Shown here piece by piece: positions 41,495 to 50,697 of a DNA stretch of 64,000 nt. Position 1 is the first letter of the stretch, and the number at the start of each line of letters is the position of its first letter. Below the pieces are notes generated by a model. The model was given only the letters and a program-made list of their open reading frames with translations, was not told the DNA's origin and searched no databases. This DNA is from Phycisphaerae bacterium. Lineage in GTDB: Bacteria; Planctomycetota; Phycisphaerae; UBA1845. The stretch lies in contig JAJVHU010000005.1 in NCBI GenBank assembly GCA_022072505.1, positions 1 to 64,000 on the forward strand, in the 5' to 3' direction. A program made the translations under genes and the position numbers.

Positions 41495-42799
41495 ATGTAC
41501 GAGATCGAGATGATTAATAATCTGTTTCAACGCGTACCGCTCGTCGAGGGCGGGTTGATGCTGATGCTGGCGGGTTGGCTCGGTTACCAGGCGCGAGAGT
41601 TGCCTTTGCGCCTGCTGGAGCTGCTGCGCGGCTGGACCACGCGCGTCGTCCAGATTCGCGAGACCTCGCCGCTCTTTGAAGCGTGGCTTGCCCTGCTGAC
41701 CGAGAGCGCCGTTCGCCGCGGCGGTCCACGGACGCTGGAGGTGCGCGCGTGCCGCAACGATCGCGGCGACGAGGGCGTCAACGCGCGCTTCGCCGCCGGG
41801 ACGGACGCGTTCTGGGCGCGGTTCTGCGACCGCTGGTGCCGCGTTTGCGTGTTCCGCGAGCAGGGAACCGCGGACGCGAACGATCTGTCCCGGAAACTGC
41901 TGATCCACATGGAGGTCGTCCTGGGCACGGCCGGCGATCTCGAGCGAATGATGCGCGCCGCCAAGGCCCGCGCGGACGCCGGCACGGAGCGCCAGTGGGT
42001 GGACATCTGCAATAAGTACGGATCGCGCACCCGGCTTGCCTTGCCGCGCCGCGCGATGGAAACGCTCTGTCTGCCCCGGGAGTTCTTCGCGCCGATCGAG
42101 TCGCGCGTCCGCGAGTTCCTCGACGGCCGCAAGGATTACGAGCGCGCGGGGATCCCCTGGCGATTCGGAGTGCTGCTGCACGGCGCGCCGGGCACCGGAA
42201 AGACGTCCATCGCCCACGTCCTCGCCTCGACGCTCCAACGGCGCCTCGCCGTGATTCCGCTGGCGGACCTGCGCTCGGATGAGGATATGGTTTCAGCGTT
42301 CGACGCCGTCGTCGATCCGTCGATCGTGCTGATCGAGGACGTGGACTGCGCGTTCATCAAGCGGAACAATGAGGACGCCGAGGGCATCACCTTCTCCGGC
42401 TTCCTCAACTGCATCGACGGGATGCTCGCGCCGCACAACGGGCGCATCCTCATCATGACCACGAACCATGTGGATCGACTTGACCCCGCGCTGATTCGCC
42501 CGGGGCGCATCGACCTGCGCGTCGAAGTCCCGCGTCTGACCCGTGACGCCGCGATCGACTACGTGGACCGTGTGTTTCCGCATATGCCGACCCGGCACGA
42601 GATTGTCGATCGGATCATGCGCGAGCCCGCGCCGACGCCCGCAGCGCTGATCAACCACCTGATGACCGCGGGTTGGCGCAGATCGGTCGCGGTCGGGCTT
42701 CAGCCGACAGGCCGGAATCGCCGCCGTTGTCCAGCCCCCGGCGGGCTCCCCGGCGGCGCCCGGAATGCAGAAGGCGTCTGCGACTCGAGGAGCCAATGA
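41495..42799 (+). CDS. BCS1-like AAA ATPase, membrane-anchored
   Basis: 434 residues with GAAGG five bases before the ATG. A short N-terminal hydrophobic helix ([17 protein letters not shown]) anchors the protein. Residues about 55-200 form a middle domain of the sort found in BCS1. The AAA module has Walker A GAPGTGKT from Gly230, Walker [12 protein letters not shown], sensor [20 protein letters not shown] with two Arg fingers. The membrane helix, middle domain and AAA order match mitochondrial Bcs1, which moves the folded Rieske protein across the inner membrane. Bacterial homologues are known but poorly characterised. The C-terminal ~40 residues are low complexity and may be translated repeat DNA. 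Confidence 0.88.
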   Translation: MYEIEMINNLFQRVPLVEGGLMLMLAGWLGYQARELPLRLLELLRGWTTRVVQIRETSPLFEAWLALLTESAVRRGGPRTLEVRACRNDRGDEGVNARFAAGTDAFWARFCDRWCRVCVFREQGTADANDLSRKLLIHMEVVLGTAGDLERMMRAAKARADAGTERQWVDICNKYGSRTRLALPRRAMETLCLPREFFAPIESRVREFLDGRKDYERAGIPWRFGVLLHGAPGTGKTSIAHVLASTLQRRLAVIPLADLRSDEDMVSAFDAVVDPSIVLIEDVDCAFIKRNNEDAEGITFSGFLNCIDGMLAPHNGRILIMTTNHVDRLDPALIRPGRIDLRVEVPRLTRDAAIDYVDRVFPHMPTRHEIVDRIMREPAPTPAALINHLMTAGWRRSVAVGLQPTGRNRRRCPAPGGLPGGARNAEGVCDSRSQ

Positions 42800-42879
42800 T
42801 GTCAGGCGTAACGCTTTTTGATCGGATATCCCGGGTTTCCCAAGGTTCCCCGAAGCATACCGGAAGATGCCTCGGCGGG

Positions 42880-44346
42880 TCAGGCGGAGAGCGCGCGCCA
42901 CAGCGCCCCTGCCGCGCCGCCGCAAAGGATGACGAGGATGAGGTTCCGCTTCATCACCAGGGCGACGAAAGCCCCGGCGGCGATGGCGATTGCGGCCCCG
43001 TCCACGCCGCGCTCCTTCGGCCAGAACACCTGCCCCGCGAACCACACCGCCAGGTTCAGCACGACGCCGACGACCGAGGCCGTGATCGCGGACAACGCGG
43101 CGGTCAGCGCCGCGTGGCGGCGCAGGCGTTCGACGAAAGGCGCGCCGAGGAGAATCCAAAGGAAGCACGGCGCGAACGTCGTCCACGTCGTGATCCCCGC
43201 TCCCAGCGTCGCCATCAGCAGCGGCGACGTCCCGCCGGCGCTCAACGCGCCGCCGGAACTCAACGATCCGTCCGCGTGCCCTCCGCCACCGCCGTGCCAG
43301 CCGCCGAGGAACCCGACCCACTGCACGACCATGATGAGCGGTCCGGGCGTCGTCTCCGCCAGACCCAGACCGTCGAGCATCTGCGCGGCGGTCAGCCACC
43401 CCTCGCGCTCGACCGCGTGCTGCGCGACGTAGGGCAGAACGGCGTAGGCGCCGCCGAAGGTCACCATCGCGGCCTTGCTGAAGAAGACGCCCTCGCGCAC
43501 CAGCACGTGATCGCGCCCGCCGATCGCCGCCACGATCAGGACCGGCGCCCACCAGATCGCGCCGCAGACGAGGATCACACGCAGCGCCCGGCGGATCGAG
43601 GCGGTCGCGTACGCGGGGAGCGCCGTGTCGTCGTCGATCACGGCGCGCGGGTGCGGGGTCGGCTCGCCGGACGACTTCGACGCCCCGTGCCCGCGAAGGA
43701 CGACGAACTTGTCCGGGCGGACGCGCGCCCCCAGCAGGCCGATCACGCCCGCGCCGATCACGATCGCCGGGAAAGGAATCTTGAAGAAGTAGATCGCGAT
43801 GAACGCCAGCGCCGCCAGCGCCCCCATCACCTCGTTCTTCAGCGCCTTGCTCCCGATGCGCCACACCGCCATCGCCACCACGGCGATCACCGCGGGCTTC
43901 AGGCCGTAAAACAACGACTCGACCCAGCCGACTTTTCCGAACGTGACATAGACGTACGAAAGCAGCCACAACAGCGCGGCGCCCGGCAGGACAAAGAGCA
44001 CGCCCGCGACGATCCCGCCCCAGGTGCGGTGCAGCAGCCAGCCGATGTAGGTCGCAAGCTGCTGCGCCTCGGGACCGGGCAGCAACATGCAGAAGTTCAG
44101 GGCGTGAAGAAAGCGGGATTCGCTGATCCATCGCCGGCGCTCGACCAGTTCCTCGTGCATGACCGCGATCTGCCCGGTCGGTCCGCCGAAACTGATGAAC
44201 CCGAGCTTCAGCCAGAAGAGCAGCGCCTGCACAAAGGACGGATGCGCGGGAGCATCGCACGCCCGCGGCGCGCCGCCGGCTCGCGCGGTGCCACCGTCCG
44301 CCGGAGCGTGAGGGGTCGCGGGCGCCGCGCCTTGGGCATCGTTCAT
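42880..44346 (-). CDS. chrA: Chromate transporter family protein (ChrA)
   Basis: 488 residues from ATG 44346 (a TTG 12 codons upstream lacks a ribosome binding site). The duplicated ChrA fold is clear: N-terminal half [20 protein letters not shown] with [20 protein letters not shown]-terminal half [20 protein letters not shown] with [20 protein letters not shown]. About ten transmembrane helices are interrupted by a cytoplasmic linker ([14 protein letters not shown]). Members export chromate with proton antiport; some transport other anions. A Gly/Ser-rich insert follows WHGGGGG in the second half, unusual for the family. The gene is alone on its strand. Confidence 0.93.
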   Translation of the reverse strand: MNDAQGAAPATPHAPADGGTARAGGAPRACDAPAHPSFVQALLFWLKLGFISFGGPTGQIAVMHEELVERRRWISESRFLHALNFCMLLPGPEAQQLATYIGWLLHRTWGGIVAGVLFVLPGAALLWLLSYVYVTFGKVGWVESLFYGLKPAVIAVVAMAVWRIGSKALKNEVMGALAALAFIAIYFFKIPFPAIVIGAGVIGLLGARVRPDKFVVLRGHGASKSSGEPTPHPRAVIDDDTALPAYATASIRRALRVILVCGAIWWAPVLIVAAIGGRDHVLVREGVFFSKAAMVTFGGAYAVLPYVAQHAVEREGWLTAAQMLDGLGLAETTPGPLIMVVQWVGFLGGWHGGGGGHADGSLSSGGALSAGGTSPLLMATLGAGITTWTTFAPCFLWILLGAPFVERLRRHAALTAALSAITASVVGVVLNLAVWFAGQVFWPKERGVDGAAIAIAAGAFVALVMKRNLILVILCGGAAGALWRALSA

Positions 44347-44403
44347 GACGGCAGGCTTACCTGTCGCGCGCCGCGCCGTCAAACAAGGAGGTCGCGGCCG
44401 AAA

Positions 44404-45291
44404 TCATCGCGCCGCTGATCCATCCGGGGCGGGATCGTCCGTTTCGGCGAGATCCGCGACCCAGACCGTGCGGGCGTCGTCGCGGTAGTCGAAGCACCAG
44501 GTGTCCGCCCACGCGCCCATCAGGTCCGTGCCGATGATCATGTCGGGCAGGCCCTCGGTGTCGTAGGTCGAGGCGTAGACGCGGGCGACGCCCAGCACGG
44601 GATGTCCGATCGTGACCACCACGAGGTCCGCGCCGCGCGACGGCTGCGGCGGGACGATTCCCGCGCGCATCACCGTGCGCGTCGATCCGGTGTCGAGGAG
44701 GGCGTGAAGGACGGCGGTGCGGTCGCCGTCCGAGACCTCCACTTCGATGAAGGAACCGGAGAAATCCCGGAGCAGCCCCTCGGGACGGGCGGAGGACAAT
44801 CCGAAGGTGTCCGCGGGAACCTCATCGGTCAGCACCGCGTCGCCGGTCGTGAAATCCAGGTGAACGACTTTTTTTGCTTTCTGAAGGAACCCGAGTCCGA
44901 CGCCGTTGCAGACGCAGGCGGACAGCCCGACGATCGCGCCCGTCCCCCGCATCGTCAGACCGGCGACGGTGTAATCGAAAGGCCCGGTGATCGAGACGTG
45001 CTCGCGTCCGCCGAACGCCAACACCTCCAGCTCGCCCTGGATCGGCAATCCGAAGGGTTCGCTGAGCAAGACCTCGAACTCGCCGCCGGTGTCCAGAAAA
45101 GCCGGGCCGATGTCGCGGTCGCCGATCGAGAGAGGAAAGTAAAAGAGCCGCGGTTGCGGACGTTCGAGCACGGCGTCGCACCCGGCGGTCACCAGGGTTC
45201 CGGCGACGATCGCCGCAAGGCTGACCAGGGCGTAAGCGCGGATCGAGGCGCGCCGGCGCGGCGCGCGGAAACGAACCTCGGGTTGCATCAT
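44404..45291 (-). CDS. Lipoprotein aspartyl protease with two DTG motifs (pepsin/retropepsin-like)
   Basis: 295 residues from ATG 45291 (GGAGG nine bases upstream). The N-terminus has a signal with lipobox VTAGC (Cys38). The two acidic protease motifs are FLDTGGEFEVL with Asp67 and LLDTGSTRTVM with Asp200, both of the D-T/S-G type, so a single chain carries a complete two-lobe aspartyl protease. Between them IGLSACVCNG and DYTVAGLTMRGTGAIVG conform to a beta-rich fold. Bacterial two-lobe proteases are less common than single-lobe retropepsin-type domains. Substrate unknown; the protein sits on the outside of a membrane. Confidence 0.8.
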   Translation of the reverse strand: MMQPEVRFRAPRRRASIRAYALVSLAAIVAGTLVTAGCDAVLERPQPRLFYFPLSIGDRDIGPAFLDTGGEFEVLLSEPFGLPIQGELEVLAFGGREHVSITGPFDYTVAGLTMRGTGAIVGLSACVCNGVGLGFLQKAKKVVHLDFTTGDAVLTDEVPADTFGLSSARPEGLLRDFSGSFIEVEVSDGDRTAVLHALLDTGSTRTVMRAGIVPPQPSRGADLVVVTIGHPVLGVARVYASTYDTEGLPDMIIGTDLMGAWADTWCFDYRDDARTVWVADLAETDDPAPDGSAAR

Positions 45292-45587
45292 TGCGGCCCG
45301 TCCTCCCCTCTCGGCGTGCATCGGAAACATGCTACGCCGCGGCAAGTGTCCGGTTAACCTGGGCGGCCGCGTCCCCACCCCGCGGGCGGGGGCGCCGTCC
45401 CGGTGATACATCGACCTCCCCGCCGTGCCACCTGAAGCGCATCGCCCGCGGCGTGCTCCCGACGGGCAAGTCGCAGGATGGCGCGGTGGAAACCGGCGCG
45501 GCGCGGGAGTACAACCGGTTCGCAAAAGTGACGCGGCTTGCGCCAGATCCTGCGAAGGTCGCGTCCGATCGGAACAGGGGGATGGCA

Positions 45588-46241
45588 ATGCAGACGCTGA
45601 CCGCCGAGGAAGCGCGCCTGCTGGGCGTGCTGATTGAGAAAGCCCTGACGACGCCGGACGCGTATCCGCTGACAATCAACGCGATGACGGCCGGGTGCAA
45701 TCAGAAAAGCAACCGGGATCCCGTCGAGGAGTATGACGAGGGGCAGGTCTTCCGCGCGCTGAACCTCCTTCGGAACAAGGGCCTGGTCGATCAGGCGCCG
45801 CCGTCGCCGGGGGCGCGGTCGAACCGTTATCAGCACAAATGCGTGGAGTTGCTGCGCTGGAGCCGGGGCAAGCAGGCGGTGATGGCGGAGCTGATGCTGC
45901 GCGGTCCGCAGACCCTCGCCGAGCTTCGGGCGCGCGGGTCGCGGATGACGTTGCTGACCGATGTCGCGGCGGTGACGGACATCCTTGGCGAACTGATGCA
46001 GTCCGATCCGCCGCTGGTGACGCTGATTCCGCGCGGCGCCGGACAGCGCGAGGATCGTTACGCGCATCTGCTGTGCGGACCGGTGGACGCGGAGGCGCTT
46101 TCGCGGTCGCCGGCGCGGAGCGCCCCGGAACCCTTGCAGGCGCGTTCGGATGACGCCTCCGCCGCGCAGCGCCTTGACGGCCTTGAACGCCGCGTCGAGG
46201 CGCTGGAGGCGCGGCTTGCCCGGCTGGAGTCTCAGACCTAA
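45588..46241 (+). CDS. YceH/UPF0502-family protein
   Basis: 217 residues from ATG 45588, which has GGGGG six bases upstream (an ATG two codons earlier is too close to it). The family hallmarks are LTAEEARLLGVLIEKALTTP, DAYPLTINAMTAGCNQKSNR, DPVEEYDEGQVFRALNLL and RSNRYQHKC, two winged-helix domains, followed by a C-terminal coiled coil (LDGLERRVEALEARLARLE). Function is not known beyond the fold. It diverges from the protease gene across 296 bases without an evident gene. Confidence 0.9.
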   Translation: MQTLTAEEARLLGVLIEKALTTPDAYPLTINAMTAGCNQKSNRDPVEEYDEGQVFRALNLLRNKGLVDQAPPSPGARSNRYQHKCVELLRWSRGKQAVMAELMLRGPQTLAELRARGSRMTLLTDVAAVTDILGELMQSDPPLVTLIPRGAGQREDRYAHLLCGPVDAEALSRSPARSAPEPLQARSDDASAAQRLDGLERRVEALEARLARLESQT

Positions 46242-46280
46242 AATCAATGCGCGGAGGTGCAACCGGTTCAATCAGGCGGC

Positions 46281-46344
46281 GCTTGACTCAACGTGGTGCT
46301 TGACTCAACGTGGAATCCGCGCGGGCTGAAGCCCGCGGCTCGGT
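46281..46344. repeat. Tandem 17-bp duplication and hairpin repeat copy 2
   Basis: GCTTGACTCAACGTGG occurs twice back-to-back at about 46281-46313. It is followed by the 26-bp hairpin repeat identical to 599-624. Both lie in the gap before the hsp20 gene. Confidence 0.65.
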
Positions 46345-46394
46345 TCCGCAACGAGGTTTGAGACCGGCAGGCCGGTGCTTCAGGGAGATCGATC

Positions 46395-46853
46395 ATGCCT
46401 TTCAACCCCTTCGGCAAAGAGGTTCATCTGAACATGACGGACATCCAGGACGAGATGCAGCGGATGTTCCAGCGTCTCTGGGCGGCCGGAGCGCGGGTCA
46501 ACCCCTTCAGCGAAAGCGACTGGATTCCTTACGTCGAGGTGCGCGACGAAGCGGAGCGCGTCGTGGTGACCGCGGAGGTTCCCGGCGTGGACATTGGCGC
46601 GGTGGACGTGTCCTTCGCGGAGGGGCTGCTGACGATCAGCGGCAACAAGGGTGAACCTTCCGGCGAGGCGGCGGCGGGAAAGAAGCTCGTCAGCGAGCGC
46701 CGCTACGGTGCGTTCGCTCGAACGCTGCCGATCCCGCACAAGATCGAGCCGGACCGGATCACGGCGTCGTGCCGCAAGGGCGTGCTCGAGGTCGTGCTGC
46801 CGAAGTCGCGGTCCGCGACGGCGCGGACGATCAAGGTTGAAAACAGCGAGTGA
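46395..46853 (+). CDS. Small heat-shock protein (Hsp20/alpha-crystallin)
   Basis: 152 residues with AGGGAGATCG before ATG 46395. The alpha-crystallin domain (about 45-140) shows WIPYVEVRDEAERVVVTAEV, VPGVDIGAVDVSFAEGLLTI and AFARTLPIPHKIEPDRITAS, ending in GVLEVVLPK. These proteins form large oligomers that hold unfolding proteins. The C-terminal IxI-like tail is ARTIKVENS. It overlaps the next gene by four bases, so both are coupled; heat induction would be expected but no CIRCE or sigma32 box was recognised. Confidence 0.95.
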   Translation: MPFNPFGKEVHLNMTDIQDEMQRMFQRLWAAGARVNPFSESDWIPYVEVRDEAERVVVTAEVPGVDIGAVDVSFAEGLLTISGNKGEPSGEAAAGKKLVSERRYGAFARTLPIPHKIEPDRITASCRKGVLEVVLPKSRSATARTIKVENSE

Positions 46854-47785
46854 TCCGTCATGACCGCGGCGCTGCGCGGTTGCTCGTCTCCGCGCCGGCG
46901 CTCGTGCTTTACACGTGCCTTTTTCTCGTGGTCCCGCCGCGTGAGGCGCTTCCGGACGGGTGGGCGGACGGCTGGCTGACCGTGCGCAAGGGGCTTTTCA
47001 CACGGCTCAGCGACGGGATTGAGCGCGCGGCGGCGCGTTGGACGGGATCCGCCCCGGCGTCGCCGGTGAAGCGTCACGCGGCGAACGCGGTCTACTTCAC
47101 GCTCATCATGACCGTCGCGCCCGCGGGCGTGATGGCGCTGCTGCGGCGTGGTCGCCCGTCGGAATACGGCACGCGGCGACCGAACCGCCAGGGGTGGCGG
47201 CTCCTGATCGTCAGTTATGCGGTCGCGCTGCCTTTTCTGATCTGGATGGTGGCGAGCCCGTCGTTCATTCCCTACTACATCCGCGATCTGCGGGCGTCTC
47301 CGGCGACGTTCATCAGCAGCTACGCCGTCATGATGTTCGGCGAACACTTGTATTTGCACGGCGTCGTCCTCGCCCTCTGCTGTCCCGGCGGAAGGTGGCC
47401 GGAACCGCGCCTCGCGTGCTCCGCGGAGCCCGCGTCGCCCGAGGGGGCGCCGGATCGCGCGCCGGCCGGACGCGGGGCGATCGCGCTGCTGCGCTGGGTG
47501 GGGTTCGCGCAGGCGCGCGACGGCGTCGGGGGCTGGCGCGGCGCAACGCGGTGGCTGGGCTTGCCGGACGGGGCGACCGCGGCCCTTCTGATGTCCACGT
47601 TTCTTTTCGGGTTGGTTCACTGGGGCAAGGATCCGCGGGAGTTCCTGCTTTCGATCCCGGGCGGACTGGCGTCGGCGTATCTGGCGTTGCGCGGCGGTTC
47701 CTGGCTTGTACCGTTCCTGCTGCACCTGGCGACGGCGGGGACGGCGTGTCTGCTGATGCTGTCCGCCGCGCCGGCGGCGGGCTGA
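46850..47785 (+). CDS. CPBP-like integral membrane protein, divergent active-site motifs
   Basis: 311 residues from GTG 46850, overlapping hsp20 by four bases. About seven hydrophobic segments. In the last third, MFGEHLYLHGVVLAL, LFGLVHWGKDPREFLLSIPG and GGSWLVPFLLHLATAG follow the order of the CPBP/CAAX-protease (Abi) motifs, but motif 1 is EHLYLHG where EExxxR is expected. The fold is probably CPBP with an altered active site. An Ala/Pro-rich cytoplasmic loop lies between motif 1 and 2. Its partner relation with Hsp20 is unclear. Confidence 0.7.
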   Translation: MIRHDRGAARLLVSAPALVLYTCLFLVVPPREALPDGWADGWLTVRKGLFTRLSDGIERAAARWTGSAPASPVKRHAANAVYFTLIMTVAPAGVMALLRRGRPSEYGTRRPNRQGWRLLIVSYAVALPFLIWMVASPSFIPYYIRDLRASPATFISSYAVMMFGEHLYLHGVVLALCCPGGRWPEPRLACSAEPASPEGAPDRAPAGRGAIALLRWVGFAQARDGVGGWRGATRWLGLPDGATAALLMSTFLFGLVHWGKDPREFLLSIPGGLASAYLALRGGSWLVPFLLHLATAGTACLLMLSAAPAAG

Positions 47786-47868
47786 CGCGGCGGCGCTGGA
47801 GCGATCCGCTCGGCCGGGTAAAATGCTTCCTGAGACTCCGGATCCTTCCAGAAGGGAGCAGCAACTTG

Positions 47869-50625
47869 GTGCGCAACATGATCCTCAGAGGCATCCTGAT
47901 TTCGCTTTTTCCGGCGACCACGGTCGCGGTTGGACAAACCGTGCCCGTCGAGAAGTACACGCTTCCCAACGGCATGACGGTCATCCTCCACGAGGATCAC
48001 GCCCTCCCCGTGGCCGCGGTGAACCTCTGGTATCGCGTCGGATCGAAGGATGAGCAGCCGGGGCGCAGCGGGTTCGCGCATTTGTTCGAACACCTGATGT
48101 TCATGGGCACCGCGCGGGCGCCGGGCAACGCCTTCGACGTCCTGATGGAGTCCGGCGGAGGCTGGAACAACGCCTCGACCAGCGAGGACCGCACGAATTA
48201 TTACTCGTTCGGACCGTCGAGCCTGCTGCCGACGCTGCTGTGGCTCGACGCGGACCGGCTCGAGGCGCTCGGCGAGAACATGACGCTCGAGAAGCTGGAC
48301 AAGCAGCGCGAGGTCGTGCGGAACGAGCGTCGGCAGACCTCCGAGAACACGCCTTACGGGCGGGCGGAGCTGCGCATTCCGGAAATGATGTTCCCCGCGG
48401 GGCATCCTTATCATCACACCGTCATCGGATCGCACGAGGATCTTCAGGCCGCCACCGTGGACGACGTGAAGAACTTCTTCGCGACGTACTACGTGCCCTG
48501 CAATGCGTCGCTGGTGGTGGCCGGGGATTTCGACCCGGCGACGATCAAGCCGCTGATCGCGCGGCTCTTCGGAACGCTGCCGCGCGGGTCTGAACCGGTC
48601 CACATGTCCGCGGCGCCGGTGAAGCTGGACCGCGTCAAGCGCACGACGATGAGCGACGACGTCGAGTTTCCGCGAGTCTGGATGGTGTATCACAGTCCGA
48701 AGCACTACGCCGACGGCGACGCGGAGATGGACCTCCTCGCCCGTGTGCTCAGCAACGGCATCACCAGCCGCCTCTACCAGCGCCTGATGTACGGCGACAA
48801 CAAGCTGGCCGTCGACGTCAGCGCGTATCAGCAGTCGATGCTGCTGGGGTCGATCTTCCACGTCATCGTGGATGCGCCGCCGGAGGCGGATCTGGCGGCG
48901 GTGGAGAAGGCCGTGGACGAGGTGATCGCCGAGTTGCGTGAGCAGGGGCCGTCCAAGGACGAACTGGAACGGGAGAAGGCGTCGCTCGAGCACGAGATGC
49001 TCGACGGAATGCAGCCCGTGCTCGAGCGGGCGGACATGCTGAACCAGTACGAGTTCGCGTTCGGCGAACCGGACGCGTTCAAGCGCGACCTGGACCGCTA
49101 CCGCAACGCGACGGCGGAAGGCGTGCGGAACTGGGCGCGCCAGGTGCTGACGCCCGACGCCCGGTTGATTCTGCACGTGCTGCCGGAGCTTCCCGCGCCG
49201 CCGTCGGACCCTCGGGCGACGGCGCCGAAGACCGCGTCATCGGACAAGGCGACGCTCCCGGAGCCGGCGACGTTCACGTTGTCCAACGGTCTGAAGGTGC
49301 AGCACTGGGAGCGCACGGCGCTTCCGCTGACGTGCGTCTCGCTGGTGTTCAACGGCGGCGCGTCGCTGGACGCGTTCGAGACCTGCGGACTGGCGTCGGT
49401 GACGGCGGACATGCTTTCGGCCGGAGCGGGATCGCGCGGGGCGCTGGAGTTCGAGGAGGCGCTGAAGGCGATCGGGGCCGACTTCTCCGCGTCGGTCGAT
49501 CGAGAGTGGTCCTCCGTTGATCTTCAGATTCTCACGCGGAATCTGGACCCGGCGCTGGGTTTGATGGCGGACGCCGTGATGCGCCCGGCGTTCGACGCGA
49601 AGGAGTGGAAGCGCGTCAAGCGCGACGCGGTCAATTATCTCAAGTCCGAGCGCGACGACCCGGCGTCGGTGGCGAGCGCCGTGGGGCTGCGGGCGTTCTT
49701 CGGCGACGCGCATCCTTACGGGCGGCCGGTGGACGGCACGCCCGAGGCCGTGCAGAAACTCGAACTCGATCAGGTCAAGGCGTTTCACGTCCGCGCGTAC
49801 TCGCCGCGGCGCGCGACCCTGCTGACCGCCGGCGACCTCTCCGCCGAGCAGATGAAGGTGAAGCTCGAACCGGTGTTCGGATCGTGGACCGGTCCGGAGG
49901 CGGGGGATGAGCCGATCTGGCCTGGCGCGCCCGAGGGGGCGATGCGCGTCGTGCTCGTGCATCGCCCCGGCGCGGTGCAGACCGTCGTGCGGTTCTTCGC
50001 GCCCGGACCTGCGTACGACGCCCCGCAGCGCGTCGCGCTGGAGGCGTTCGGCACGATCCTCGGCGGAAGCTTCACCAGCCGGTTGAATCAGAATCTCCGG
50101 GAAGACAAGGGGTACACCTACGGCGCACGTTGTGCGTACGCCTTCGGGAGGCACACGGGGTACTTTCAGGCGGGCGCAAGCGTTCACGCGGAGGTGACCG
50201 GCGCGTCCCTGAAGGAGTTTTTCGCGGAGTTCGATCGCATCCGCGGCGGCGACATCGGCGAGGACGAGGCGGCGAAGGCGAAGGCGCAGGTCCGGACGGA
50301 TGTGCTCGAGGGCATTGAGTCGCTCTCGGGGTTGCTGACGTTTGCGGGTGAGCTGGCGCATCTGGACCGGCCGTTCTCGAGCCTGGCGGAGGATCTGACG
50401 GCGCTGAACACGATCCCGGCGTCTCAGCTCAACGAGCTGGCCCGTCCGGCCGTCGCCCTGGAAAAAAGCGTGCTGGTGCTGGTCGGCGACCGCGACGTGA
50501 TCCGCAGGCAGATCGCCGATCTGAAGCTGCCTGCGCCGATCGAGCTCGACGAAGCGGGCAATCCGACGGAACGCGATCGAAGTCCGGCCGTCGGCGCGTC
50601 GCGGGAGCCTGCCCCTCATCCGTGA
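47869..50625 (+). CDS. Secreted M16-family metallopeptidase, single-chain double unit
   Basis: About 918 residues from GTG 47869 (GGGAG upstream; ATG three codons later is an alternative). A signal peptide (GILISLFPATTVAVGQ) precedes two homologous halves. The first has the inverted zinc motif HLFEH (His71, Glu74, His75) after LWYRVGSKDEQPGRSG; the second (from about 460: VSLVFNGGASLDAFETCGL) lacks it, as in pitrilysin-type clamshell enzymes and the paired YmxG/PqqL forms. It should degrade peptides in the periplasm. The long frame upstream of the start is not coding and overlaps the CPBP-like gene. Confidence 0.94.
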   Translation: MRNMILRGILISLFPATTVAVGQTVPVEKYTLPNGMTVILHEDHALPVAAVNLWYRVGSKDEQPGRSGFAHLFEHLMFMGTARAPGNAFDVLMESGGGWNNASTSEDRTNYYSFGPSSLLPTLLWLDADRLEALGENMTLEKLDKQREVVRNERRQTSENTPYGRAELRIPEMMFPAGHPYHHTVIGSHEDLQAATVDDVKNFFATYYVPCNASLVVAGDFDPATIKPLIARLFGTLPRGSEPVHMSAAPVKLDRVKRTTMSDDVEFPRVWMVYHSPKHYADGDAEMDLLARVLSNGITSRLYQRLMYGDNKLAVDVSAYQQSMLLGSIFHVIVDAPPEADLAAVEKAVDEVIAELREQGPSKDELEREKASLEHEMLDGMQPVLERADMLNQYEFAFGEPDAFKRDLDRYRNATAEGVRNWARQVLTPDARLILHVLPELPAPPSDPRATAPKTASSDKATLPEPATFTLSNGLKVQHWERTALPLTCVSLVFNGGASLDAFETCGLASVTADMLSAGAGSRGALEFEEALKAIGADFSASVDREWSSVDLQILTRNLDPALGLMADAVMRPAFDAKEWKRVKRDAVNYLKSERDDPASVASAVGLRAFFGDAHPYGRPVDGTPEAVQKLELDQVKAFHVRAYSPRRATLLTAGDLSAEQMKVKLEPVFGSWTGPEAGDEPIWPGAPEGAMRVVLVHRPGAVQTVVRFFAPGPAYDAPQRVALEAFGTILGGSFTSRLNQNLREDKGYTYGARCAYAFGRHTGYFQAGASVHAEVTGASLKEFFAEFDRIRGGDIGEDEAAKAKAQVRTDVLEGIESLSGLLTFAGELAHLDRPFSSLAEDLTALNTIPASQLNELARPAVALEKSVLVLVGDRDVIRRQIADLKLPAPIELDEAGNPTERDRSPAVGASREPAPHP

Positions 50626-50697
50626 CGGCCCGATCCGAGCGGCAGGGGTCCGAATCACCCCGGCAAGCCGACCGGTTGAAAGGTTCCGAACGTCAGC

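Noticed and set aside
47038-47868. Upstream extension of the M16 peptidase frame
   Set aside because: It overlaps the CPBP-like gene in another frame, and a signal peptide begins at 47869 right after a ribosome binding site.
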